Shown piece by piece: positions 24,850 to 33,851 of a DNA stretch of 64,000 nt (positions are counted from its first letter, which is position 1; the number at the start of each line of letters is the position of its first letter). Under the pieces are notes generated by a model. That model made no database searches. It was given only the letters and a program-made list of their open reading frames with translations, and had not been told where the DNA came from. The stretch covers positions 134,155-198,154 of the forward strand of contig JAEWLS010000036.1 of the NCBI GenBank assembly GCA_023457435.1. The letters run 5' to 3'. Source of the DNA: Pseudomonadota bacterium (GTDB taxonomy: Bacteria; Pseudomonadota; Alphaproteobacteria; Rhizobiales; Rhizobiaceae). The position numbers were made by a program, and so were the translations under genes.

Positions 24850-25281
24850 ATGTCGGTCAAGCAGATCCTTGAAGCCAAGGGACGCGACGTCGTGACGATC
24901 ACGCCCGATGCGACGATCGGAGAGGCAGTTGCCTTGCTGGCCGCGCGCAAGATAGGCGCGGTGGTGGTCACGGGCGTCGAGCGACACATTGCAGGAATCC
25001 TGTCCGAACGCGACGTGGTGCGCTTGCTGGGCAGCAAGGGTGCAGACGCGCTGCAACTGCCGGTATCTTCGGCAATGACGACCAAAGTGCAGAGCTGCAG
25101 CGAGACCCACAGCATCAATCGGGTGATGGAAATCATGACGCGCGGGCGCTTCCGGCATTTGCCGGTCGAACGCGACGGTCAGCTTGACGGCATCATCTCG
25201 ATCGGAGACGTCGTTAAGGTACGCATCGAAGAGGTCGAGCGCGAAGCCGAAGACATCAAGCAGTACATCGCGACCGCCTGA
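24850..25281 (+). CDS. Tandem CBS-domain protein
   Basis: 143 residues forming one Bateman pair: CBS1 about 10-65 (GAVVVTGVERHIAGILSERD) and CBS2 about 78-130 (HLPVERDGQLDGIISIGD). CBS pairs bind adenosine nucleotides and act as energy sensors; no effector domain is attached. The ATG has a strong AGGAGG site. Stand-alone copies like this are common in rhizobia with unknown partners. It stands alone, about 270 bases before gatB, in a gap where I see no further gene. Confidence 0.88.
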   Translation: MSVKQILEAKGRDVVTITPDATIGEAVALLAARKIGAVVVTGVERHIAGILSERDVVRLLGSKGADALQLPVSSAMTTKVQSCSETHSINRVMEIMTRGRFRHLPVERDGQLDGIISIGDVVKVRIEEVEREAEDIKQYIATA

Positions 25282-25550
25282 GGGCGGTCGAACGCGCGCA
25301 CGGGCAGGAGTCTGCGCGAACGAGTCGGCGCCACCGCAGCGCTCGAACATGGGGGCTGCATCGGCTCAGTGTGGGAAATGGCGCGTCTCATGCTGGCAAT
25401 GCGCCCATGAGGTCTCTGCAATCGTGCGGAGAGAGTGGCTACGCGCCCGCTCGAGTGCATTGTCCTGATCGATCGCGCATCGCTTGCCTCGAACAGGTGA
25501 TTGCACTAGGCGACTTCAGATAAATCTTTTGCACCGCACACGGCACGCGC

Positions 25551-27053
25551 ATGACCATCGTGGATACCCGCACGCCAGACCCGAAGCGTCTTGTTCCAGG
25601 CGCCACAGGCGACTGGGAGATTGTTATCGGCATGGAGGTGCACGCTCAGGTCACCTCGCAGTCGAAGCTGTTTTCGGGAGCCTCAACCAGGTTCGGCGCT
25701 GAACCGAACTCCAATGTCAGCCTCGTCGACGCTGCCATGCCCGGCATGCTTCCGGTGATCAACGAAGAGTGCGTGAAGCAGGCGATCAGAACCGGGCTCG
25801 GACTGAAGGCTCAGATCAACCACCGCTCGGTTTTCGACCGGAAGAACTACTTCTATCCCGACCTCCCGCAAGGCTACCAGATTTCTCAGTACAAGCAGCC
25901 GATCGTGGGCGAGGGCAAGGTGACCGTTTCCGTCGGTCCCGACCGCCAAGGCAAGTTCGAAGACATCGAGATCGGCATTGAGCGGCTTCATCTCGAGCAG
26001 GATGCTGGCAAGTCCATCCACGACCAGCACCCGACGATGAGCTATGTCGACCTGAACCGCTCTGGCGTCGCGCTCATGGAGATCGTCTCCAAGCCCGACA
26101 TGCGGTCTTCGGACGAGGCGAAGGCGTACCTCACCAAGCTGCGCACCATCCTGCGCTATCTCGGCACGTGCGACGGCAACATGGACGAGGGGTCGATGCG
26201 CGCCGACGTCAACGTCTCGGTACGTAAGCCTGGTGGCGAATTCGGAACGCGGTGCGAGATCAAGAACGTCAACTCGATCCGCTTCGTCGGCCAGGCCATC
26301 GAGTACGAGGCCCGGCGCCAGATTGCGCTGCTCGAAGATGGCAGCAGCGTCGACCAGGAGACGCGGCTGTTCGATCCTGGCAAGGGCGAGACGCGCTCGA
26401 TGCGTTCGAAGGAAGAGGCTCACGACTACCGCTATTTCCCCGACCCGGACCTTCTACCGCTCGAATTCGACCAGGCCTATGTCGATGCGCTCGCCAAGGA
26501 TTTGGTCGAGCTCCCGGACGACAAGAAGGCGCGGTTCGTCGAAACGATGGGCCTGTCCCCTTACGACGCTTCCGTGCTGGTGTCGGAAAAGGCCATTGCG
26601 GACTATTTCGAGAAAGTGGCGGAAGGTCGCGACGGCAAGACCGCAGCCAATTGGGTGATCAACGATCTGCTGGGTGCGCTCAACCGCATCGGCAAGGACA
26701 TCGAGACCACGCCCGTCTCGCCAGCTCAGCTTGGCGCGATTATTGACCTGATCAAGGACGGCACCATTTCCGGCAAAATCGCCAAGGATCTGTTCGAGAT
26801 CGTGCTCACCGAAGGAGGCGACCCGCGCCAGCTGGTCGAAGAACGCGGCTTGAAGCAGGTGACCGATACCGGCGCTATCGAGAAGGCGGTGGCCGAGATA
26901 ATCGCGGCGAACCCGGACAAGGTAGCGCAGGCTCAGGCGAAGCCGACGCTCGCGGGCTGGTTCGTGGGGCAAGTGATGAAAGCCACCGGCGGCAAGGCCA
27001 ACCCGCAGGCGGTGAACGAACTGGTCAAGGCAAAGCTGGGCATTGCCGACTGA
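25551..27053 (+). CDS. gatB: Asp-tRNA(Asn)/Glu-tRNA(Gln) amidotransferase subunit B
   Basis: 500 residues, full-length GatB: catalytic cradle domain (WEIVIGMEVHAQV, NYFYPDLPQGYQISQY, MEIVSKPDMRSS), helical domain and the C-terminal YqeY/GatB tail domain (AGWFVGQVMKATGGKANP). It forms GatCAB, which amidates mischarged Glu-tRNA(Gln) and Asp-tRNA(Asn). gatA and gatC are not in the window. The stop overlaps the start of a broken GNAT gene as TGATG, so the two were once translationally coupled. Confidence 0.97.
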   Translation: MTIVDTRTPDPKRLVPGATGDWEIVIGMEVHAQVTSQSKLFSGASTRFGAEPNSNVSLVDAAMPGMLPVINEECVKQAIRTGLGLKAQINHRSVFDRKNYFYPDLPQGYQISQYKQPIVGEGKVTVSVGPDRQGKFEDIEIGIERLHLEQDAGKSIHDQHPTMSYVDLNRSGVALMEIVSKPDMRSSDEAKAYLTKLRTILRYLGTCDGNMDEGSMRADVNVSVRKPGGEFGTRCEIKNVNSIRFVGQAIEYEARRQIALLEDGSSVDQETRLFDPGKGETRSMRSKEEAHDYRYFPDPDLLPLEFDQAYVDALAKDLVELPDDKKARFVETMGLSPYDASVLVSEKAIADYFEKVAEGRDGKTAANWVINDLLGALNRIGKDIETTPVSPAQLGAIIDLIKDGTISGKIAKDLFEIVLTEGGDPRQLVEERGLKQVTDTGAIEKAVAEIIAANPDKVAQAQAKPTLAGWFVGQVMKATGGKANPQAVNELVKAKLGIAD

Positions 27054-27515
27054 TGTTCGTGCGCACCGCCGGCGAGCGCGACCTGAAAGCGATACGCGAG
27101 CTCCTGGTCGAAACCTGGCACTCGACCTATGACACGATCTACGGCGCCGAGAAGGTCACGGCCATCACGGACGCCTGGCATTCTATCGCTGCGCTGCGCG
27201 GTCAGGTCGAGATGCCCCGCTCGGAGTTCGTCGTGGCCGACGACGGGCGAAGGCAAGGTGGTGCGTCTCCATCAGCTTTACGTGCGCCCTTCAATGCAGG
27301 GCAGGGGTGTCGGCGGCTTGCTCCTCGACGAGATCGAGAACGCCTTTCCCGAAGCCGACAAGGTCCGCCTCGAGGTCGAGGAGAAGAACGCCAAGGCCGT
27401 CGCCTTCTACGTGGGCCAGGGTTTCTCGGAAGTCGGCCGCACCGAGAACTGCGGCAAGGATCAATCCGGCATCCCCGCCCTCGTGTTCGAGCGGCCGATC
27501 GTCTGGGCGGACTGA
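27053..27515 (+). pseudogene. Frameshifted GNAT acetyltransferase remnant
   Basis: The first 65 codons from the ATG at 27053 (overlapping the gatB stop) read as a GNAT N-terminus ending SEFVVADDG. Similarity then continues in another frame from about 27250 (EGKVVRLHQLYVRPSMQGRGVG, the acetyl-CoA motif A) to the stop at 27515. A frame change plus loss of roughly a dozen residues between VADDG and EGKVV breaks the gene. No single frame encodes the whole domain. A sequencing error could explain the frame change, but less easily the missing residues. Confidence 0.8.
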
Positions 27516-27581
27516 CTTGCCAATCCTGGGCGCGAGCGCCATAAGGCGCGGACTCCCGACACATGCACGCGAGTGCCTTCC

Positions 27582-27980
27582 ATGAAGACTTTTCTGCTTC
27601 AATTCTTCACCTGGTGGAGCGGCCAGACGCTTGGCACGCGCTTCTTCACGTGGCGCAAAGGCACAAGGGTCGGCCAGGATGAATTGGGCAATGTGTATTA
27701 TGAGGGCGGGAAGGACGTTTACGGCCGACCGCGGCGCTGGGTGATCTACAACGGCGTTGCCGAGGCGAGCAGCATCCCGCCCGGCTGGCACGGCTGGATG
27801 CACCACCGTGTCGATACTGCGCCGTCGGCGGAAACCTATAGCCCGCGCGAGTGGGAGAAGGCACACATCCCGAATATGACCGGCACGCCGAATGCGTACC
27901 GGCCCAAGGGGTCGCTTCTGTCGACCGGCGAGCGCCCGCGTGTCACCGGCGACTACGATGCCTGGACGCCGTCCAGCTGA
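27582..27980 (+). CDS. NDUFA12-family NADH:ubiquinone oxidoreductase subunit
   Basis: 132 residues. It matches the NDUFA12/B17.2 family of alphaproteobacterial complex I: GTRFFTWRKGTRVGQDELGNVYYE, followed by RRWVIYNG and PPGWHGWMHH. It is an accessory subunit needed for complex I assembly, found in alphaproteobacteria and mitochondria. The ATG at 27582 is preferred to the GTG at 27573. The DUF2155 gene follows, an arrangement common in rhizobia. High confidence in family and role. Confidence 0.92.
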   Translation: MKTFLLQFFTWWSGQTLGTRFFTWRKGTRVGQDELGNVYYEGGKDVYGRPRRWVIYNGVAEASSIPPGWHGWMHHRVDTAPSAETYSPREWEKAHIPNMTGTPNAYRPKGSLLSTGERPRVTGDYDAWTPSS

Positions 27981-28069
27981 GCCCCGGCGGTCCGATATCG
28001 CCACAATTCGCGTCTAGCCGAGTCTCCGTTTCCCTCGTACCGAGGGACGCGAGTGAAGCTGGTGCCTGC

Positions 28070-28519
28070 ATGATTCGTCGTACACTTCGCAGCATTTTCA
28101 TCGCTTCGCAGGCGGCGTTGCTTGCCGGCGCGGCGATTGCTCAGGACAAGCCTGCAGACCCTGCCGTCGAGGAACGGGTGCAGAACCCGGTGGCCGAGTT
28201 CGCCGGTATCGACAAGATCACCGGGCGCATCATCACGTTCGATGTCTATATCAACGAGACGGTGCAGTTCGGCGCGCTCCAGGTGACCCCGAAAGTATGC
28301 ATTTCGAGCCCTGATACGGCGGAACCCAGGACGGACTCGTTCGTCGAGGTCGACGAGATCACTCTCGACCGCAAGATCCGCAGGATATTCTCGGGCTGGA
28401 TGTTCGCCGAGAGCCCGGGTCTGAACGCCGTCGAGCACGCGGTCTATGACGTGTGGCTGAGAAGCTGCAAGCAGTCGTCCGAGGTCCCGCCACCGAAGGC
28501 GGCGCAGGCCGGCGGCTAG
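28070..28519 (+). CDS. DUF2155 exported protein
   Basis: 149 residues with a signal peptide (cleavage near AGAAIAQ) and a DUF2155 domain: FAGIDKITGRIITFDV, VQFGALQVTPKVC and FSGWMFAESPGLNAVEHAVYDVW. DUF2155 proteins are conserved in alphaproteobacteria with unknown function, often close to the NDUFA12-like gene as here. Two cysteines (KVCISS and RSCKQS) could form a disulfide. The ATG at 28070 begins the signal peptide. Moderate spacing from the upstream gene (89 bases). Confidence 0.88.
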   Translation: MIRRTLRSIFIASQAALLAGAAIAQDKPADPAVEERVQNPVAEFAGIDKITGRIITFDVYINETVQFGALQVTPKVCISSPDTAEPRTDSFVEVDEITLDRKIRRIFSGWMFAESPGLNAVEHAVYDVWLRSCKQSSEVPPPKAAQAGG

Positions 28520-28594
28520 CAAACCTTCTGACCTAGCGGGAGCGAAAATTCTACGGCTGCGTTCTGACGTGACACCTACTCATGGAGTTGTGGC

Positions 28595-28963
28595 ATGTCA
28601 TCGCTGAAGGACCGGCTTTTCGATCTCGAAGAAGGTTTTTGGGAAGGCGACGCGGAATTTTACCGGCTGAATGCCGACGACCAGTGTCTCGTGGCGTTTC
28701 CGGGGATGATCGACGTGCTTGAACGCGAAGCGCTGGCGCAGACGGTCAATCCCGACACTCGCTGGAAGAACGTCAGCTTTTCCAACGAGCGCCTGCTCTG
28801 CCCGAGCCCCACCATCGCGGTGATCGCATACGAGGCGCAGGCCCAGCAGGGCGACGGCGAGCCGCGGCTGTCATCGGTGTCCTCCGGCTACATAGAGCGC
28901 GACGGCAAATGGAAACTGGCGTGGCATCATCATACCCCGCTCGGCAAAAGAGAGGAACGATGA
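28595..28963 (+). CDS. SnoaL/NTF2-like (DUF4440) small protein
   Basis: 122 residues with a DUF4440/NTF2-like cone fold pattern: LEEGFWEGDAEFYRLNADDQ at the start, then FPGMIDVLEREA, then SSGYIERDGKWKLAWHHHTPL at the end. Members include small enzymes and ligand-binding domains; the function here is unknown. ATG with a GGAG-like region upstream (GAGTTGTGGC). The following 195 bases before eno contain a small GGAGG-GCGCA-CCTCC inverted repeat at about 29116-29130, significance unclear. Confidence 0.75.
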   Translation: MSSLKDRLFDLEEGFWEGDAEFYRLNADDQCLVAFPGMIDVLEREALAQTVNPDTRWKNVSFSNERLLCPSPTIAVIAYEAQAQQGDGEPRLSSVSSGYIERDGKWKLAWHHHTPLGKREER

Positions 28964-29158
28964 CCGGCAACTGACGCTGGCGCTAACGGGGCGCGATCCG
29001 CCCGCGGCACGGGATGCGGCCTTTTCCTATTATAAAGTGCCGCCGTACTGGATCCAATCTGTTCCTCATCCGCACCGTTCGGCGCGGCGATTGCGAGCAT
29101 GGCTCTCTTGAGTTAGGAGGGCGCACCTCCCAATCCCGCGACCGAACTGGAGTGCGCC

Positions 29159-30433
29159 GTGACTGCCATCATCGACATCGTTGGGCGCGAGATTCTCGAC
29201 AGCCGCGGAAATCCTACCGTCGAGGTCGACGTTCGCCTGGAGGACGGGTCGTTCGGGCGCGCTGCCGTGCCGTCAGGGGCTTCCACCGGCGCGCACGAAG
29301 CTGTGGAACTGCGCGATGGCGGGAAGCGATACCTCGGCAAGGGCGTGTCGCAGGCGGTCGAAGCGGTCAACGGCGAGCTGTTCGAGGCGATCGGCGGTCT
29401 CGAGGCGGAGGACCAGCTCCATATCGACAAGACGATGGTCCTGCTCGACGGAACCCCCAACAAATCCCGCCTGGGCGCGAACGCCATCCTCGGAGTCTCG
29501 CTCGCTGTTGCAAAGGCTGCGGCGCAGGCCTCGGGATTGCCGCTGTACCGCTATGTAGGCGGCGCGGGTGCACACGTCTTGCCGGTGCCGATGATGAACA
29601 TCATCAACGGCGGTGCGCACGCCGACAATCCCATCGACTTCCAGGAATTCATGATCATGCCGGTCGGCGCGGAGTCTTTCCGCGAGGGACTGCGCTGGGG
29701 TGCGGAAATCTTCCACACGCTGAAGAAGCGGCTCAAGGATGCCGGCCACAACACCAATGTGGGCGACGAGGGCGGGTTCGCACCGAACCTTAAAAGCGCT
29801 CAGGCCGGCCTCGACTTCGTGATGGCCTCGATCGAGGCAGCCGGCTATCGGCCCGGGGAGGACGTGGCCCTGGCACTCGACTGCGCTTCGACGGAGTTCT
29901 TCAAGGACGGCAACTACGTCTACGAAGGCGAGAGAAAGACCCGCGACCCCAAGACACAGGCCAAATATCTCGCGAAGCTCGCAACCGACTATCCGATCAT
30001 CTCGATCGAAGACGGCATGGCGGAGGACGACTGGGATGGTTGGAAGGTACTGACCGATTTGATCGGCAAGAAGGTCCAGCTCGTGGGCGACGATCTGTTC
30101 GTGACGAACTCGGCGCGGCTGCGTGACGGGATCGGCATGGGCGTCGCGAATTCGATCCTGGTGAAGGTCAATCAGATCGGATCGCTTTCCGAGACGCTCG
30201 ACGCGGTCGAGACGGCCCATCGGGCGGGCTATTCTGTAGTCATGTCGCATCGCTCCGGCGAAACTGAAGACACCACCATTGCCGATCTCGCCGTCGCAAC
30301 GAATTGCGGTCAGATAAAAACCGGCTCTCTCGCGCGCTCCGACAGGCTTGCAAAATACAACCAGTTGCTTCGGATCGAGGAGCAGCTCGGCAAGCAGGCA
30401 CGCTACGCGGGGCGTGCCATCCTCAAAGCTTGA
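29159..30433 (+). CDS. eno: Enolase
   Basis: 424 residues, standard length. GTG start (IVGREILDSRGNPTVEVDV) with GGAG just upstream. Enolase hallmarks: GASTGAHEA loop, GDEGGFAPNLKS, metal ligands in the SIEDGMAEDDWDGW region and LVKVNQIGSL with the catalytic lysine, then VMSHRSGETED. Converts 2-phosphoglycerate to phosphoenolpyruvate, also a degradosome partner in some bacteria. ftsB and the PDH cluster follow, as in other rhizobia. Confidence 0.97.
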   Translation: MTAIIDIVGREILDSRGNPTVEVDVRLEDGSFGRAAVPSGASTGAHEAVELRDGGKRYLGKGVSQAVEAVNGELFEAIGGLEAEDQLHIDKTMVLLDGTPNKSRLGANAILGVSLAVAKAAAQASGLPLYRYVGGAGAHVLPVPMMNIINGGAHADNPIDFQEFMIMPVGAESFREGLRWGAEIFHTLKKRLKDAGHNTNVGDEGGFAPNLKSAQAGLDFVMASIEAAGYRPGEDVALALDCASTEFFKDGNYVYEGERKTRDPKTQAKYLAKLATDYPIISIEDGMAEDDWDGWKVLTDLIGKKVQLVGDDLFVTNSARLRDGIGMGVANSILVKVNQIGSLSETLDAVETAHRAGYSVVMSHRSGETEDTTIADLAVATNCGQIKTGSLARSDRLAKYNQLLRIEEQLGKQARYAGRAILKA

Positions 30434-30517
30434 GCGCGACGGCGGCGGCGTAACCTCGCCTTAAGCATGTTCAGGCAGAAGCGGAGAGTCTGAGTCCTTT
30501 CCGCGTATCGCTTGCCC

Positions 30518-30844
30518 ATGTGGACCCGCCAACGCAAGAATCGTCGCTACGGGGCCCTTATCGTCCCGGCACTTGCGGTCGCCTTCGTTTCCTACTTCGG
30601 GTACCATGCCCTGCACGGCGAGTACGGCATCTACGCACGCGAAGCTCTGCTCGTGCGTACTGCGCAGCTCAGCAACGAACTCGAGCGCGTCCGTGAGCAG
30701 AGACGACATCTGGAGCACCGCGTAGAGTTGCTACGCGATGGATCGGTCGAGCGGGACATGCTGGACGAGCAGGCACGACGCGCACTCAACGTCGCTCGGC
30801 CCGACGAGCTCATCGTCTTTCGGCGCACTACCGCAGAGAATTAA
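30518..30844 (+). CDS. ftsB: FtsB/DivIC-type septum formation protein
   Basis: 108 residues: a short basic cytoplasmic N-terminus (WTRQRKNRRYG), one membrane helix (about 13-32), then a coiled coil of about 50 residues (LSNELERVREQRRHLEHRVELLRD) and a DMLDEQARRALNVARPDE end. This is the FtsB/DivIC layout; with FtsL and FtsQ it scaffolds division-site peptidoglycan synthesis. The ATG at 30518 was chosen over the TTG at 30512. Between eno and pdhA, which is the usual alphaproteobacterial position. Confidence 0.9.
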   Translation: MWTRQRKNRRYGALIVPALAVAFVSYFGYHALHGEYGIYAREALLVRTAQLSNELERVREQRRHLEHRVELLRDGSVERDMLDEQARRALNVARPDELIVFRRTTAEN

Positions 30845-30864
30845 CCCGAAACTAAATAATTCTG

Positions 30865-30909
30865 ATATTGCGTTGCAATATGAGTGGGTTAGCTGCATAG
30901 CAGCTATGC
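30865..30909. promoter_or_regulatory. Palindrome cluster upstream of pdhA
   Basis: ATATTGCGTTGCAATAT (30865-30881) is a perfect 7-bp inverted repeat around GTT. Ten bases on are two interleaved palindromes: AGCTGC-ATA-GCAGCT (30891-30905) and GCATAG-CAG-CTATGC (30895-30909). They lie 116-160 bases upstream of pdhA, where a promoter is expected. The core TGCGTTGCA fits, from memory, the operator of the PHB regulator PhaR/AniA of rhizobia. The 11-mer ATTGCGTTGCA recurs upstream of ntrY. Confidence 0.55.
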
Positions 30910-31025
30910 GAGAATCCGCATGACCGCGCGCTTGGCTGCATGCTAGGTTGCCCTTCGCATGAGAGGAGCGTGCTAGTCTACGCTCCGGAGCCCCGTCTTC
31001 CAAGACGGCATCCAGGGAGACGTGA

Positions 31026-32105
31026 ATGGCCGCTGCTGCGCGCAAGCTCGCAACCCGGAAAGTCGAGACAAAAGCCAAGGCCGAACCGCGTGCGAAGGAG
31101 CCGAAGACGGCTTCGGTGCTGAAAGCACCGGCACCAGCTGACTTCAGCAAATCGGAAGAGCTCGCTGCCTACCGTAACATGCTGCTGATCCGGCGTTTCG
31201 AAGAGAAGGCGGGCCAGCTGTACGGCATGGGCTTCATCGGGGGCTTTTGCCATCTCTACATCGGCCAGGAAGCCGTCGTGACCGGTATGAAGATGGCGAT
31301 CCGTGAAGGCGATCAGATGATCACCGCGTATCGCGACCACGGGCACATGCTTGCGATGGAGATGAGCCCGCGGGGCGTGATGGCCGAGCTTACCGGGCGG
31401 CGCGGCGGGTACTCGCGCGGCAAGGGCGGTTCGATGCACATGTTCTCGAAAGAGAAGAATTTCTATGGCGGCCACGGCATCGTCGGAGCGCAGGTATCAC
31501 TCGGCACCGGGCTCGCCTTCGCCAACAAGTACCGCGACAACGGAGCGGTTTCCCTTACCTTCTTCGGCGACGGCGCTGCCAACCAGGGCCAGGTATACGA
31601 GAGCTTCAACATGGCGTCGCTCTGGAAACTTCCGGTGATCTACGTCATCGAAAACAACCGCTATGCTATGGGTACGGCGGTTTCGCGCTCGTCGGCGGAG
31701 ACGGACTTTTCACACCGCGGCATTTCGTTCCGCATCCCCGGCATGCAGGTCGACGGCATGGATGTTCGCGCGGTTAAGTCCGCGTCCGAGCAGGCGGCGG
31801 CGTGGTGCCGAGAGGGAAACGGCCCGATCATTCTCGAGATGTCGACTTACCGCTATCGCGGTCATTCGATGTCGGACCCGGCCAAGTACCGCTCGAAGGA
31901 CGAGGTGCAGAAGATGCGCTCCGAGCACGACCCGATCGAGCAAGTTCGCGCTCGTCTCCTGGCCAAGAAGTGGGCGAGTGAAGAGGAGTTGAAGGGCATC
32001 GACAAGGACGTGCGCGATGTTGTGGCCGACGCTGCAGAGTTCGCGCAGTCCGACCCCGAGCCGGACGTCTCCGAGCTTTGGACCGATGTCTATGTCGAGG
32101 CCTAA
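31026..32105 (+). CDS. pdhA: Pyruvate dehydrogenase E1 component, alpha subunit
   Basis: 359 residues. A basic, Ala/Lys-rich N-terminal tail of about 40 residues precedes the E1 alpha domain. The TPP motif begins GDGAANQGQVYESFNMA, and the phosphorylation-loop region YRYRGHSMSDP is present as in mitochondrial-type E1 alpha. With PdhB it decarboxylates pyruvate and acetylates the E2 lipoyl group. The heteromeric alpha/beta E1 is typical of alphaproteobacteria. It starts the PDH cluster, after a palindrome-rich promoter region. Confidence 0.96.
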   Translation: MAAAARKLATRKVETKAKAEPRAKEPKTASVLKAPAPADFSKSEELAAYRNMLLIRRFEEKAGQLYGMGFIGGFCHLYIGQEAVVTGMKMAIREGDQMITAYRDHGHMLAMEMSPRGVMAELTGRRGGYSRGKGGSMHMFSKEKNFYGGHGIVGAQVSLGTGLAFANKYRDNGAVSLTFFGDGAANQGQVYESFNMASLWKLPVIYVIENNRYAMGTAVSRSSAETDFSHRGISFRIPGMQVDGMDVRAVKSASEQAAAWCREGNGPIILEMSTYRYRGHSMSDPAKYRSKDEVQKMRSEHDPIEQVRARLLAKKWASEEELKGIDKDVRDVVADAAEFAQSDPEPDVSELWTDVYVEA

Positions 32106-32108
32106 GCG

Positions 32109-32390
32109 TTGGTCGAGGCACTCGCCATCGCTAGCATGCTGGTCGGATGCGCCGTCTGGTTCTATGCGGTGTGGAATGCGTTGCAGTTCGTCCTTGCCGT
32201 GCCGCAGGGCAAGCGCCTGAGTGCGGTCTTTCCGCGATGGCCATGGAACGTGTCGCGCGCCGTCGAACGCTTCGGTCCCGCTGTGGAAAGGCCGCTTCGT
32301 CGCTTCCAGCTCGGCTTTGCACTATTCTTCGTTTGCATCATTGCGGTGATCCTGACGGGAACCGTCGGAACTGCCTTCCAGAAATCGTGA
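32109..32390 (+). CDS. Small two-helix membrane protein between pdhA and pdhB
   Basis: 93 residues with two membrane helices (about 4-29 and 67-88) separated by a basic loop (PQGKRLSAVFPRWPW). The TTG at 32109 has GAGG eight bases upstream inside the end of pdhA; an alternative ATG at 32136 would clip the first helix. Codon usage looks like the neighbours and the helices are well formed, so I believe it is translated. Family not recognised. Its presence inside the PDH operon suggests co-expression only. Confidence 0.65.
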   Translation: MVEALAIASMLVGCAVWFYAVWNALQFVLAVPQGKRLSAVFPRWPWNVSRAVERFGPAVERPLRRFQLGFALFFVCIIAVILTGTVGTAFQKS

Positions 32391-32409
32391 TCTCGTCCGG
32401 AGACCGCTC

Positions 32410-33837
32410 ATGCCCGTAGAAATCCTCATGCCAGCCCTGTCGCCGACGATGGAGGAGGGCAACCTCGCCAAGTGGCTGAAGAAAGAAGGCGACAAGGTTT
32501 CCGCGGGCGATGTGATCGCCGAGATCGAGACGGACAAGGCGACGATGGAAGTCGAGGCTGTCGACGAAGGAACGCTCGGAAAGATTCTCGTGCAAGCGGG
32601 CGCGCAAGGCGTGAAAGTGAACACGCCGATCGCCGTGTTGGTGCAGGAGGGTGAGAGCGCCGAAAACGCGCCTGCGCCGAAAACCTCCGCCCCGCAGAAG
32701 CAGGATGCGGACATCCCGGCCGCGACTTCCGGCGATGCGGGCGGCAAAGCGCGCGAGCCGGCCGAAGAACCGACGGCCACCAAGGATGCCGCGAAGGCGC
32801 CTGCCGCGCCAAAGGTCAGCGTCGCCGCCGATCCCGACATTCCCAGCGGCACCGAGATGGTATCGACAACGGTTCGCGAAGCCTTGCGCGACGCGATGGC
32901 CGAAGAAATGCGGCGCGACGAAAGCGTCTTCATCATGGGTGAGGAGGTCGCCGAGTATCAAGGCGCCTACAAGATCACGCAGGGGCTGCTTCAGGAATTC
33001 GGGGCGCGACGCGTCGTCGACACGCCGATCACCGAGCACGGTTTTGCCGGCGTTGGCGTCGGCGCTGCCATGGCCGGGCTGCGGCCGATCGTCGAATTCA
33101 TGACATTCAACTTCGCCATGCAGGCCATCGACCAGATCGTCAATTCGGCGGCAAAGACGCTCTACATGTCCGGCGGCCAGATGGGCGCGCCAATCGTGTT
33201 CCGCGGACCGAACGGCGCGGCGGCGCGGGTCGGCGCGCAGCACAGCCAGGACTACGCGGCTTGGTACAGCCACATACCTGGATTGAAAGTCATCCAGCCC
33301 TACACTGCCGCTGACGCGAAGGGGCTGCTCAAGGCGGCAATCCGCGATCCGAACCCCGTCATCTTCCTCGAGAACGAGATCCTATATGGGCAAAGCTTCG
33401 ACGTGCCCAAGGGCGACTTCACGCTGCCGATCGGCAAGGCGCGGGTGCACAGGCAGGGCAAGGACGTGACCATCGTCTCGTTCGGTATCGGCATGACCTA
33501 CGCGGTCAAGGCCGCCGCTGAACTCGCCGGGATGGGCATCGACGCCGAGATCATCGACCTGCGGACCATTCGACCGCTCGATTTCGACACGATCCTGGCT
33601 TCCGTGAAGAAGACCAACCGCCTCGTTACCATCGAGGAGGGTTTTCCGCAGTCGTCGGTCGGCGACCATATCGCCAGCCAGGTCATGCAGCGGGCCTTCG
33701 ATTTCCTCGACGCACCGGTCATCACCATCTGCGGCAAGGACGTGCCGATGCCGTATGCCGCCAATCTAGAGAAACTCGCGCTGCCGAACGTGGCCGAGGT
33801 CATCGAGGCGGTGAAGGCTGTGACTTATCGGAGCTGA
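32410..33837 (+). CDS. pdhB: Pyruvate dehydrogenase E1 beta with N-terminal lipoyl domain
   Basis: 475 residues. Residues 1-80 are a lipoyl domain (lipoyl lysine K43 in ETDKATME), then an Ala/Pro/Lys-rich linker to about 145, then the E1 beta transketolase domain (EEVAEYQGAYKITQGLL, TPITEHGFAGVGVGAAMAG, PNGAAARVGAQHSQ). The extra lipoyl domain on E1 beta is a recognised feature of alphaproteobacterial PDH. It is nearly identical to the lipoyl domain of pdhC, 2 kb downstream, and reflects a past duplication. Needs LipA, encoded nearby. Confidence 0.96.
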   Translation: MPVEILMPALSPTMEEGNLAKWLKKEGDKVSAGDVIAEIETDKATMEVEAVDEGTLGKILVQAGAQGVKVNTPIAVLVQEGESAENAPAPKTSAPQKQDADIPAATSGDAGGKAREPAEEPTATKDAAKAPAAPKVSVAADPDIPSGTEMVSTTVREALRDAMAEEMRRDESVFIMGEEVAEYQGAYKITQGLLQEFGARRVVDTPITEHGFAGVGVGAAMAGLRPIVEFMTFNFAMQAIDQIVNSAAKTLYMSGGQMGAPIVFRGPNGAAARVGAQHSQDYAAWYSHIPGLKVIQPYTAADAKGLLKAAIRDPNPVIFLENEILYGQSFDVPKGDFTLPIGKARVHRQGKDVTIVSFGIGMTYAVKAAAELAGMGIDAEIIDLRTIRPLDFDTILASVKKTNRLVTIEEGFPQSSVGDHIASQVMQRAFDFLDAPVITICGKDVPMPYAANLEKLALPNVAEVIEAVKAVTYRS

Positions 33838-33851
33838 GGCGGAGAGCCTGG

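Noticed and set aside
25282..25550. Possible small gene between the CBS gene and gatB
   Set aside because: Open frames exist on both strands, but none has a good start site, domain or plausible composition.
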